NCBI RefSeq assembly: GCF_000175615.1
Contig: NZ_ACVO01000003.1
Location: 36,744 to 100,743 of the forward strand
Reading direction: 5' to 3'
Source of the DNA: Rothia mucilaginosa ATCC 25296
Lineage (GTDB): Bacteria; Actinomycetota; Actinomycetes; Actinomycetales; Micrococcaceae
Length of the DNA stretch: 64,000 bases
Shown: in pieces, positions 1-8,612 of the stretch
Numbering within the stretch: position 1 is the first letter of the stretch
How the letters are laid out: each line of letters starts with the position of its first letter
Notes under the pieces: model-generated
The model's input: only the letters and a program-made list of their open reading frames with translations
What the model was told of the DNA's origin: nothing
The model's database searches: none
Program-made: the position numbers and the translations under genes

Positions 1-2267
1 AGTTCCCCTTCGTTCCTGTGGGCAATAACCCTGCGCGCATGGCATATCAGGATAATTCGTTCAGGAATACCCTGCCGAAGGTATCTGTTGCTGCGCAGGA
101 TTTTGATCCCGGTCAGGACCGCGTCTATAAGGTGACTATTTCTAATATTTCCCCCGAGGTGGACCTGGGGTACTACCTTGAGTCTGTGGCGATTTATAAC
201 GCTACCTCTGGTGAGAAGGCACCTTTTGCGGTGAATAATGTAGCGGAGCAATACTATAAGCGTGACGAGCTGGTAACCCGCAATGCTGACGGTACTCTGA
301 CCGTGGAGGTTGAGTATAAGGTTGACGGTTATTCCAGCTATAGGCCGACTTCTCGCGGTTCAGTGGCTGAAGTGCGTGTGGTGTTCTCGGACTATGAGTA
401 TTTGTACGGTCACCATAAGTTCACGGTGAGCACCCAGCTTCCGATGGCGCCTCTTGCCGCTGATGCTTTTGATTGGGTGAACCCGGCAAATGTTCAGTTG
501 AAGGTCGATTCGGGAACCCTCAATATTTCTCAGGGTGGCACGGTGTCGGTGACGACTTCTCCGTTGAGCGCTGAATTCCGTAAGAAGTACACTTTCTACG
601 AGCTGGTTCTGGTGCAGCGCGGATCGTTGTACGCGTATGCGGAACACAATAGTTATGCGCCTCTCGACGAGTACGGCGGGTTTCTCAAGGACTTGAAGCC
701 CCAGGTGCGGGAGAACCCGGACGGTAGCCTCACCTACACGTTTGAGGTTCCCCCGCAGTACATTGAGGCTGCCGACGGTGAGCTCTTCGATGTGGTGATG
801 ACGTACTACTGGTCGTCGGATGAAGCTGAGCTGGAACCTTGGAGTTTGGCGGACCGTTTGTATGCTCGCGCCCATATTGATGTGGTTCAGGATGCGCAGC
901 CGACCCGTGGGACCTACACCTTCAGTCAGTCCGCTATCGATGACCCGTGGAAGGATACGACGCTGCGGGTTGAGGGACGCCATATCCTCTCCCAGGCTAG
1001 TGAAATGGTTGGTAATGATTGGCCGGTCATCGCTATCTATGAGGCTGACCCTGCAACGGGAAAGATGGTGGGTGAGCCTGTGTTCACTCAGCGGGATGAC
1101 TACACGTACTACGGGGTTAACACCAGGTGGTTCCGCAATAACTATTTCAGTGCGGAGCTGAAGATTCCTGCGGGTACGTTGAAGCCGGGCAAGCTCTACT
1201 TTATTGGTATGTATGGGAACGGGTTGCCTTACCCCGGCATGGAAGATTCTCCGGGTTCTATGCTGAATGATGTTGCGGAGTTCCTGCCGGTGCATTCTCC
1301 CGAGCAGGACTCTGCGGGGCCCACGCTGCACCTTGGGTCGGTGGGGCTGAACCCGTACGCGCGGACGAACTTGTTTACGGCGCGCGCTACCGGGCTCTCT
1401 GCACCGGGTGAAGGATCGTACCGTCTCTCGGTGCAGCATGTTGATGAGCAGGGGCGTTTGACCGGTCAGACGGTGTTCCAGCAGGCGATTCCCGCTGATC
1501 GCATCCAGGATGGCAGGGTGGAGCTGAATCTGACGATTGATCAGCAGCTGAGCTATTCGGGCGCTTATCGTCTGGTCTTGGAGAAGGTCACCCCCGGTAA
1601 GGATGGTGCTGGCGAGTCGGTGGAGCAGCTTGCTGTCGAGGATATTCCTCTGAAGCTGACGCGTGAGGATGAGTTGCAGGCTGCTGAGCAGTGGTTTGCT
1701 GAGCGTGATATTTTGCCTAATCCTTCGCCGATGTCCTGGCATAGCGGTATGACGCGCCACGATGTGACGGTGTCGCTGTACCGCCTGGCGGGTTCCCCGA
1801 AGGTGGAGCTGCCTGCTTTTAGCCCGTACGCGGATGTGGCAACGAACGACCCGGACTACGCCGCGTACATTTGGGCTCGTCAGAAGGGCATTACGTTCGG
1901 CTGGGCGGATGGCAAGTTCCACCCGGAGGCGAAGCTTTCGACCCCGTCGACGGTGGCGTTCATGTACAGGTACCAGAAGGCGATGGGTCAGGTCACGCCG
2001 AAGGTGCCGACCTCTGCCTCGTTGCCGCGTAGCTCGTCTGTGCCGGGCAACCAGGGTGCGCCTCGGAGTGCTAGCGGTTGGCAGCATAAGGTTCGTCAGG
2101 GTAGCGCTTTCTGGCGTGAGGCTCAGTGGGCTGTTGATTACCGCATGTGGGGTTACCGCGTTGATGGGGAATACGTCTATGAGGACTTTGATAGGTCTTT
2201 CGTTTCCTCTGGTGATTTTGCGTTGATGCTGTACCGCTTGGCGCACGGCGGTAGCCACCTCAAGTAG
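1..2267 (+). CDS. SLH-domain surface protein, 5'-truncated by window edge
   Basis: The reading frame is open from base 3, and the first residues (FPFVPVG) match an internal part of the paralogue at 4859-8188 near its residue 335. The true start therefore lies before the window. What remains is a string of beta-sandwich modules: one starts near LPKVSV, one has the SGTLNISQGGTVSV signature, and one begins near TYTFSQSAIDDPW. A C-terminal SLH-like region of about 150 residues follows, with the TRHDVTVSLYRLAGSPKVEL and IWARQKGITFGWADGKFHPE signatures and an Arg/Ser-rich insert before the third SLH unit. SLH modules classically bind cell-wall polymers non-covalently; that this holds in actinobacteria is inference. 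It is presumably exported and wall-associated. It ends with GGSHLK, as does the next gene, which suggests recent duplication. Confidence 0.9.
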   Translation, partial: FPFVPVGNNPARMAYQDNSFRNTLPKVSVAAQDFDPGQDRVYKVTISNISPEVDLGYYLESVAIYNATSGEKAPFAVNNVAEQYYKRDELVTRNADGTLTVEVEYKVDGYSSYRPTSRGSVAEVRVVFSDYEYLYGHHKFTVSTQLPMAPLAADAFDWVNPANVQLKVDSGTLNISQGGTVSVTTSPLSAEFRKKYTFYELVLVQRGSLYAYAEHNSYAPLDEYGGFLKDLKPQVRENPDGSLTYTFEVPPQYIEAADGELFDVVMTYYWSSDEAELEPWSLADRLYARAHIDVVQDAQPTRGTYTFSQSAIDDPWKDTTLRVEGRHILSQASEMVGNDWPVIAIYEADPATGKMVGEPVFTQRDDYTYYGVNTRWFRNNYFSAELKIPAGTLKPGKLYFIGMYGNGLPYPGMEDSPGSMLNDVAEFLPVHSPEQDSAGPTLHLGSVGLNPYARTNLFTARATGLSAPGEGSYRLSVQHVDEQGRLTGQTVFQQAIPADRIQDGRVELNLTIDQQLSYSGAYRLVLEKVTPGKDGAGESVEQLAVEDIPLKLTREDELQAAEQWFAERDILPNPSPMSWHSGMTRHDVTVSLYRLAGSPKVELPAFSPYADVATNDPDYAAYIWARQKGITFGWADGKFHPEAKLSTPSTVAFMYRYQKAMGQVTPKVPTSASLPRSSSVPGNQGAPRSASGWQHKVRQGSAFWREAQWAVDYRMWGYRVDGEYVYEDFDRSFVSSGDFALMLYRLAHGGSHLK

Positions 2268-2291
2268 CGCCGGGTTGTGGTGAGTGAGGTA

Positions 2292-2340
2292 ACCGGTGGG
2301 CTGGGATGTTCGACGTAGTTCGGCTTTTCAGCCCACCGGT
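2292..2340 (+). terminator. Hairpin after first SLH gene
   Basis: Inverted repeat ACCGGTGGGCT / AGCCCACCGGT with a 27-nt loop, 24 bases after the stop codon. No clean T-run follows, so termination is inferred from position and from similar hairpins after the next two genes. Confidence 0.55.
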
Positions 2341-2446
2341 GCCGCCCCGGTTTTTCTTCCTTGCCTCTGCGAGTTCTTTTGCCCAGCACCAGGCTTTATG
2401 GGGCTACTTCTCCCCTGTTGAGGGTTTTCTTTTCACGCTTTATTTG

Positions 2447-2518
2447 CTCAACTTTTTCACTTGCTTCATCTACTCACTCACTTCATTCACCGTACAGTTT
2501 TTTGTAGATGGGATAATG
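2447..2518 (+). repeat. Leader block copied upstream of two SLH genes (copy 1)
   Basis: This 72-base block directly before the start codon is almost identical to 4787-4858 before the next SLH gene, with three mismatches visible by eye. Gene duplication therefore included the 5' untranslated region. It lacks a strong Shine-Dalgarno sequence; only a weak GATGGGAT lies before the start. Confidence 0.7.
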
Positions 2519-4618
2519 ATGTCTTCATTCTTCACACCACGAGGTGCCCCGCACCATTCTGATACCCCGCGCCACCCGGCGAGCGCCCGTGCGCTCAGCC
2601 TATCGTTGCTGCTGGGTTTGAGCCCGCTTGCAGGTATCACTCCGGCGGCGCTGGCAACACCGACCCAGGCAGCACCTGAGCAGCAGGCACAACCGGCACA
2701 GGCGACCCCCGCTCAGGCAGACCCGGAACAGGCGACCCCCGCCTCCCCCGCCGCAGCTCAAGAAGATGCTGACGAATCCACGTCTTCGCTTCCGGAGGCG
2801 GATGATTCTCGCTATCCTGAAGTGAATGATTCTCGCCATCCTGAAATGGAAGGGTTTAAAGTCTCTCCTGAGACTCTCAACATTTCTCGAGGCGGCACCG
2901 TAACGCTGACGACGCCTCCGCTCAGTGCTGAATTCCGCCAGAATTACGAATTCTACGAATTTTCTCTGGTTGATCGCGGTTCTTCGTACTTCAAAGCCGC
3001 GTATGCCCGCATTGACGGATATGCCTACTTTGGCTACCTCTTTGACCGTGACCCCAACCCGAAGCAGATGGTAGAAAACCCAGACGGGAGCTACACCTTC
3101 TTCCTCAATATTGGGCCGTACATTATTGAGGCTAAAGAAGGCACTCTTTTCGACGTCATTCTGACGTACCACAAGAAGGGCCACCGGAAGGATTTTTGGC
3201 CGTCCGAATTCCGTTTTGTGGCGCGTGCACCTATTAATGTTGTGCAGGACCCTAAGCCGACTGAGACGACGTACATTTTCAGTGTGCCCGCGATTGATGA
3301 CCCGTGGAAGGATACGACTCTGACGCTTGAGGGGTTCCATATTACTACGAGCGGTAGTCGAGAGGGCAAGGACGGTCCGGCGCTTCTGGCCTTTTATGAA
3401 GTCGACCCGAAGACCGGAAAGATTGTAGGCGAACCCGAATTCACCACTCGGATTCCGTACCCGGCTTCCCGTAGTGGAGAGCGCGTTTATTTCCTGAATG
3501 AGCAATTTAAGACGTCTATTACGATTCCTGGGGGCACGCTTAAGCCGGGTAAGGTCTATAAGATTGGTTTCTACGGTAAAGACCGTCCGGAGGATGAGAA
3601 GTACCCCGGTGAGTTGCTGAATGATGTTGCAGATTTCATTCCGGTACGTTCGCTTAATAAGGAATCGGCGAGCCCTGAGATGTTTCTGAAGGCTACGACG
3701 GTGAGCCCCTATGATGAGGAAAATATCCTTCAGGTGCGCGCCGTCGGTTTGAAGAAGCAGCCTGGGGTCTCTTACCGTTTCTCGGTGCAATATGTTGACG
3801 CGCAGGGACTTCTGGCCGGTCAGAAAACGCTGGTGCAGGAGATTGCTGCTGAGAACATCCATGACGGCACGGTGGATGAGAAGCTGAACGTCCCCGGTGC
3901 GCCGCTGAATTATGACGGCTCGTACAGGCTCTTCTTGGAAAAGGTGACTGCCGGCAAGGACGGTACGGTTGAGTCGGTTGAGCAGCTTACTTCGAAGGAT
4001 CTACAGCTACAGTTTACGAAGAATAAGGAGGTCAACGCCGCCTGGGCATGGTTTAAGCGCCGTCAGGTTCTTCCTGAGTTTTCTTCTTTGAGTGAGGGAC
4101 GCGATATGACGCGCCGCGATGTGACGGTGGCGCTGTACCGTCTTGCGGGTTCGCCGAAGGTGGAGCTTCCGGCGACGAGTCCTTATGGAGATATCGCTCC
4201 GGATGATCCGGACTACGCCGCGTATATTTGGGCTCGTCAGAAGGGCATTACGTTCGGTTGGGCGGATGGGAATTTCCACCCGGAGATGAACATGCACAAT
4301 TATTCGACGGCGGCGTTCCTGTATAGGTATCAGCGTTCGCGCGGTATGGTGTCTCCCGGCTTGCCGACTGCCGCACCGCAGTCTCGTAACGGTAGCCTGC
4401 CGGGGTCGGATGAATCTGAGGTGAGCGCTAACCCATGGGTTCTGGATTTGGAGGAGGGTAGCGCTTTCTGGCGTGAATCTCGGTGGGCTGTTCAGCAACG
4501 CATTTGGGGCTACACCGGGGATTGGGAACACGAACGCTTTTTCATGGAGACAACATCCGTCTATGACTTGGCGTTGATGCTGTACCGCATGGAGCACGGC
4601 GGTAGCCACCTCAAGTAG
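2519..4618 (+). CDS. SLH-domain surface protein
   Basis: Protein of 699 residues. An in-frame ATG precedes the chosen one by one codon. I chose the second because the GTG or ATG of the sibling genes aligns there (MSSFF). The N-terminus has a long signal peptide with the hydrophobic core ALSLSLLLGLSPLAG, cleaved after an ALA-type site near residue 40. A low-complexity Ala/Gln/Pro/Glu linker follows. Then come beta-sandwich modules with the GGTVTLTTPPLSAEFRQNY signature near residue 110, and a C-terminal SLH-like triplet (about residues 545-699) with FGWADGNFHPE. It lies about 250 bases from its neighbours on both sides, with a hairpin before and after, so it is probably transcribed alone. It is a closer relative of the first gene than of the later 500-650-residue members. 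Confidence 0.9.
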   Translation: MSSFFTPRGAPHHSDTPRHPASARALSLSLLLGLSPLAGITPAALATPTQAAPEQQAQPAQATPAQADPEQATPASPAAAQEDADESTSSLPEADDSRYPEVNDSRHPEMEGFKVSPETLNISRGGTVTLTTPPLSAEFRQNYEFYEFSLVDRGSSYFKAAYARIDGYAYFGYLFDRDPNPKQMVENPDGSYTFFLNIGPYIIEAKEGTLFDVILTYHKKGHRKDFWPSEFRFVARAPINVVQDPKPTETTYIFSVPAIDDPWKDTTLTLEGFHITTSGSREGKDGPALLAFYEVDPKTGKIVGEPEFTTRIPYPASRSGERVYFLNEQFKTSITIPGGTLKPGKVYKIGFYGKDRPEDEKYPGELLNDVADFIPVRSLNKESASPEMFLKATTVSPYDEENILQVRAVGLKKQPGVSYRFSVQYVDAQGLLAGQKTLVQEIAAENIHDGTVDEKLNVPGAPLNYDGSYRLFLEKVTAGKDGTVESVEQLTSKDLQLQFTKNKEVNAAWAWFKRRQVLPEFSSLSEGRDMTRRDVTVALYRLAGSPKVELPATSPYGDIAPDDPDYAAYIWARQKGITFGWADGNFHPEMNMHNYSTAAFLYRYQRSRGMVSPGLPTAAPQSRNGSLPGSDESEVSANPWVLDLEEGSAFWRESRWAVQQRIWGYTGDWEHERFFMETTSVYDLALMLYRMEHGGSHLK

Positions 4619-4644
4619 CACCCGGTCGTGGTGAGGGGTACCCT

Positions 4645-4685
4645 GTGGGCTGGAATGTTCGGATTAGTTCGGCTTTTCAGCCCGC
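4645..4685 (+). terminator. Hairpin after second SLH gene
   Basis: Arms GTGGGCTG / CAGCCCGC (one G-T pair) at the same relative place as the hairpin after the first gene. The T-run lies inside the loop rather than after the stem, so the terminator role is uncertain. Confidence 0.4.
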
Positions 4686-4786
4686 CGGTGCAGCCTCTTT
4701 CCCCCCTCCCGAGCGACTTCTCTTGCCTGATACCAGGCTTTACGGGGCTTCTTCTACCCTAGCCTTGGCTTTTCAGACTATATCCA

Positions 4787-4858
4787 CTCGACTTTTTCAC
4801 TTGCTTCATCTACTCACTCGCTTCATTCACCGTACAGTTTTTTGTAGATGGGATTATG
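4787..4858 (+). repeat. Leader block copied upstream of two SLH genes (copy 2)
   Basis: Second copy of the 72-base block at 2447-2518. It ends one codon before the conserved MSSFF start. Confidence 0.7.
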
Positions 4859-7800
4859 ATGTCTTCATTCTTCACACCACGAGGCGCCCCGCGCCACCCG
4901 GCGAGCGCCCGCGCGCTCAGCCTGTCGTTGCTGCTGGGTTTGAGCCCGCTTGCCGGTATCACCCCGGCGGCGCTGGCAACACCGACTCAGACGGCATCTG
5001 ACCAGCCAACTCAGGTTGCACCCGCTCAGGCAGACCCGAAACAGGCGACCCCCGCCTCCCCCGCTGCAGCTTTGGTTCAGGAGCAAGCAGACAAACAGCA
5101 GATTCCTGCGGCTCAAGGCGAGCAGACCAATTCGCTACCGACTCTGCGCGTCACTAGCGGAGCACTAAGAATTTATGCTGGAGGCACGGTGCATGTTGAG
5201 GGCACCGGCTTCACTCCCGAGTTCTTGGCACACAATGAGCTACGTAGCCTCATTATTGCGCCCAAGGGTTCCTCTACCTACGTGGGTCCTCACCAAGAGC
5301 CAACATACCAGGGACCGCGTTTTGACGTTCCAACGCCTGCCGCAGACGGGACTTTCAGCGCCGACTTGGAAGTATCCTCCAACGACATCCCTGCGGGCAT
5401 GGAGTACGAAGTTATTTTGACCTACCGCCCGCTAGATGACGCACACCCCTATCAGTGGAATACTGAGGACCGTATTCGTACGGTGCTCCCTGTAACAAAT
5501 GATTTTCCGGCATCTGTTCTGCCTTCTATTACCTATGATGTGGATTCTATTTCTGAGGAGCAGATTAATTCCGGAAAACCAATTGAAATCAATATGACGG
5601 GTTCGGGTTTTGACGGGATGAATAAGCTAAGTTTTACTCTCGTTGAATACGACCCGACTGCAAATGTTACCCATAAATATCTCAAGGAGCTGGGGTCTTT
5701 TGACCCTTCAGATTCTCCGTACTTTAAGCGCGTTTTTCATGGCTTAATTCCTAACGGTCATTTTCAGCATAAAATTACGATTCCTGCCGGTCTTTTGAAA
5801 TCAGGCAAGGGTTATTACCTGTCGGTACAGGGAGATTCTCCTTCAGGCCCGATTGCTATGAGGCGTGCCTTCCCCTTCGTTCCTGTGGGCAAGAGCCCCA
5901 TAAAAATGCCTTACCAGAGCAATACGTACCGCAATACTCTTCCGAAGGTTTCATTGTCTCCTCAGACGATTGACCCATACCATGAGGGGAAATATAAAGT
6001 CACTATTTCTAATATTTCCCCGGAAGTTGATTTGGGATACTATATTGGATCGATTAGTGTTTATAGTAAAACCGCTCAAAAAACTATTGCCAACCTCAGC
6101 GTTAATAGTGACCATTACTATGAACGTGACAAAATTGTGGTTCGTAACCCCGACGGCACTCAAACCGTAGAACTTGAAATTAATGCGGAGGATATTAAAG
6201 AGCTACGGGGCGTGTATTTGGGTTCCGAAGCGGAGCTAAGGGTCTATTTCTCAGATAATCCTTACTACGGTTCAGAGAACCATAATTTTACGGTTGCTGC
6301 ACCAGTTCGGCTGGCGGATTCCCCTACCCCGTTGGCCCCTCCCACCCCTGCGGAGGATAAGAAACCTGACAACCCGGTTGGCATGAAGCTCACCTCGGGC
6401 ACCCTCAATATTTCTGAAGGCGGCACTGTCTCTGTGACGACTGCACCGCTGAGTGCCGAGTTCCGCGCGAAGTACACGTTCTATGAGTTCGGCATTGTGG
6501 AGCGCGGTAAGAATTACCTTCAGTCACATTACGGCGATCCCCTTCCTGAGGCGCAGTACGGTAGCAAGGTTGCCAGCCTCCGTGCTGAGGGTAAGGCCCA
6601 CGATAATCCTGATGGGAGCGTCACGTTCACTCTTGATATCCCGAAGCAGTGGATGATGGTTCCTGAGGGTACCCTCTTCGATGTGGTGCTGACTTACTAC
6701 CCGTCTAATCAATCGGAGCCGGACCCCTATTCTCCGTATGATGATCCCCGTAGTACGGCACGAATTCCCTTGCCCACGGTGCGCGACCCTGAGCCTGATC
6801 AGCCGACGTACCGCTACAGCATTTCAGCGGTTGATAAGCCGTGGCAAGATACGACTCTGACGGTTGAGGGCTACCATATTCTTCCCCCGAACATCGTAGG
6901 CGGGTACGACAGCCAGGCGTACGTCACTCTGTATGAGGCAGACCCGGCTACGGGAAAGATTATGGGACACCCTGTTTTCTCCCATGTTGTTCCGTTGACG
7001 GGCAACTGCTTGCATCACTGTACGGGTTTCCGCAATAACTATTTCGGCACGAAGATGACGATTCCGGCGGGTACGTTGAAGCCGGGCAGGCTCTACATGA
7101 TTGGCATCTACGGTTCTAATCTTCCTCACCCGGGCGAGGAGGACTATAACGGCAGCTTGCTGACCAGTGTTGCGCAGTTCCTTCCGGTGCGGTCGGGGCA
7201 GCCGAGCGATAACCAGCCGAACCCTGACCAGCCTGTAGCTCGTCCGGATTTGTACATTCCGTATAAGCGCATCAACCCGTATCAGGAGATGAATACTCTC
7301 ACCGCCCGTGTCTCGGGTCTTCCGAAACTTACCGAGGGCTATTACCGTTTCTCGGTTCAGGCAACGGATGATTTTGGCAAGCTGACCGGTGAGAAGGCCC
7401 TGGAACAGGTTATTCCCGTTGAGCGCATCCACGATGGTGCCGCGGAGGAGAAGCTGAACGTCCCCGGTAGCACGCTGAATTATGAGGGGTCTTACAGGGT
7501 TTTTGTGGAGAAGGTAACCCCCGGCAAGAACGGTGCCGCAGATACGGTCGAGCCGGTGGCTTCTGAGAATCTTGACCTCTTGGCGAATACTACGGAGGAG
7601 CAGAAGGCCGCTCTTGAATGGGTTAAGCAGCAGGCTCTTTTGGACGAGAGTAAGACCGTTTTGAGTCGCCGCGATGTCACGGTGGCGCTGTACCGTCTGG
7701 CGGGTGCGCCTCATGTTGAGCTGCCTGCAACCAGTCCTTACGCGGATGTGGCACCGAGCGACCCGGACTACACCGCGTACATTTGGGCTCGTCAGAAGGG

Positions 7801-8188
7801 CATTACGTTCGGCTGGGCGGACGGCAAGTTCCACCCGGAGGCGAACCTTTCGGCGCGTTCGACGTTGGCGTTCCTGTACAGGTACCAGCGGATGATTGCT
7901 CCGGCTCCTGCGCCGGAGTCGAGCAGTTTGCCGTCTTCGTCTGTGCCCAAGAACAGTAGCGTGCCGGGTGATTCTCCGGTCCGGATTTCGCGTTCGCATT
8001 GGTCTGATTATGAGCGTACGGATACTGCATTCTGGCGGGAGTCGCTGTGGGCTACTCAGCAGTTCATCTGGGGTTATAAGGATTATGATCGCCGCTACGC
8101 TGAGGATTTCAGCTCGGATACTGTTTCCTCTTCGGAGTTCTCGGTCATGCTGTACCGTATGACGCACGGCGGCAGTCGTCTCAAGTAG
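4859..8188 (+). CDS. Large SLH-domain surface protein with about six beta-sandwich modules
   Basis: This is the longest member of the family at 1109 residues. It has a signal peptide (hydrophobic core near residues 20-33) and an Ala/Pro/Gln linker to about residue 85. Successive beta-sandwich modules begin near LRVTSGALRIYAGGTVHV (about 88), ITYDVDSISEEQINSG (about 220), RNTLPKVSLSPQTI (about 355), LTSGTLNISEGGTVSV (about 505), TYRYSISAVDKPW (about 650) and LYIPYKRINPYQEM (about 795). The SLH-like region fills the last 200 residues, again with an Arg/Ser/Pro-rich insert before the last unit. The middle modules match the truncated gene at the window start, so those two genes are close duplicates and the next ones are shorter derivatives. 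Its exact ligand cannot be read from the sequence. Confidence 0.92.
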   Translation: MSSFFTPRGAPRHPASARALSLSLLLGLSPLAGITPAALATPTQTASDQPTQVAPAQADPKQATPASPAAALVQEQADKQQIPAAQGEQTNSLPTLRVTSGALRIYAGGTVHVEGTGFTPEFLAHNELRSLIIAPKGSSTYVGPHQEPTYQGPRFDVPTPAADGTFSADLEVSSNDIPAGMEYEVILTYRPLDDAHPYQWNTEDRIRTVLPVTNDFPASVLPSITYDVDSISEEQINSGKPIEINMTGSGFDGMNKLSFTLVEYDPTANVTHKYLKELGSFDPSDSPYFKRVFHGLIPNGHFQHKITIPAGLLKSGKGYYLSVQGDSPSGPIAMRRAFPFVPVGKSPIKMPYQSNTYRNTLPKVSLSPQTIDPYHEGKYKVTISNISPEVDLGYYIGSISVYSKTAQKTIANLSVNSDHYYERDKIVVRNPDGTQTVELEINAEDIKELRGVYLGSEAELRVYFSDNPYYGSENHNFTVAAPVRLADSPTPLAPPTPAEDKKPDNPVGMKLTSGTLNISEGGTVSVTTAPLSAEFRAKYTFYEFGIVERGKNYLQSHYGDPLPEAQYGSKVASLRAEGKAHDNPDGSVTFTLDIPKQWMMVPEGTLFDVVLTYYPSNQSEPDPYSPYDDPRSTARIPLPTVRDPEPDQPTYRYSISAVDKPWQDTTLTVEGYHILPPNIVGGYDSQAYVTLYEADPATGKIMGHPVFSHVVPLTGNCLHHCTGFRNNYFGTKMTIPAGTLKPGRLYMIGIYGSNLPHPGEEDYNGSLLTSVAQFLPVRSGQPSDNQPNPDQPVARPDLYIPYKRINPYQEMNTLTARVSGLPKLTEGYYRFSVQATDDFGKLTGEKALEQVIPVERIHDGAAEEKLNVPGSTLNYEGSYRVFVEKVTPGKNGAADTVEPVASENLDLLANTTEEQKAALEWVKQQALLDESKTVLSRRDVTVALYRLAGAPHVELPATSPYADVAPSDPDYTAYIWARQKGITFGWADGKFHPEANLSARSTLAFLYRYQRMIAPAPAPESSSLPSSSVPKNSSVPGDSPVRISRSHWSDYERTDTAFWRESLWATQQFIWGYKDYDRRYAEDFSSDTVSSSEFSVMLYRMTHGGSRLK

Positions 8189-8264
8189 TTACCCTGAAGT
8201 AGTTATTTGAGAGTCGCCTCCCGCGGCCACGCAGCCTGATGCTGTGTTGCTTTACAATCGGTGA

Positions 8265-8313
8265 TGGCGGGCTGAAATTTTCGGGCTGATTGCCCGGCTT
8301 TTCAGCCCGCCAG
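8265..8313 (+). terminator. Hairpin after third SLH gene
   Basis: Arms TGGCGGGCTGAAA / TTTCAGCCCGCCA, with an inner hairpin GCCCGG. It stands 77 bases after the stop. The stretch 8189-8493 holds this hairpin and otherwise only a diverged version of the leader seen before the previous two genes. Confidence 0.55.
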
Positions 8314-8612
8314 CACTTTCGCTAAGGCGCCTGGTGCATCCCTTTTTCTACTCAACTTTTCGTTCCTTTCACCGTTCATTTCTCCCCTTCCACTCAACGT
8401 TTTCCCTCACTCGCTTCAATCGCCTCGCAGAAAACCACTGTGCAGAAAGCAACTATGTAAAAAGCACAGTGCAGAACATTAGATGGGATAACCGTGTCTT
8501 CTTTCTTCCGACCGACCACAACTCAGGGTGCTAAGACGCCCGCCTAAAAGCCCCTACCCAAAATGCCCGCACTCTAAAGACTCAGGGCAAGAAGGCGATC
8601 AGCCTCTCCCTG

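Noticed and set aside
360..2258. Long minus-strand frame opposite the first SLH gene (similar ones opposite most SLH, lipoprotein and propeller genes)
   Set aside because: Arg/His/Leu-rich mirror of a GC-rich gene; no ribosome-binding site, no recognisable domain, and present opposite every paralogue as expected from codon bias.
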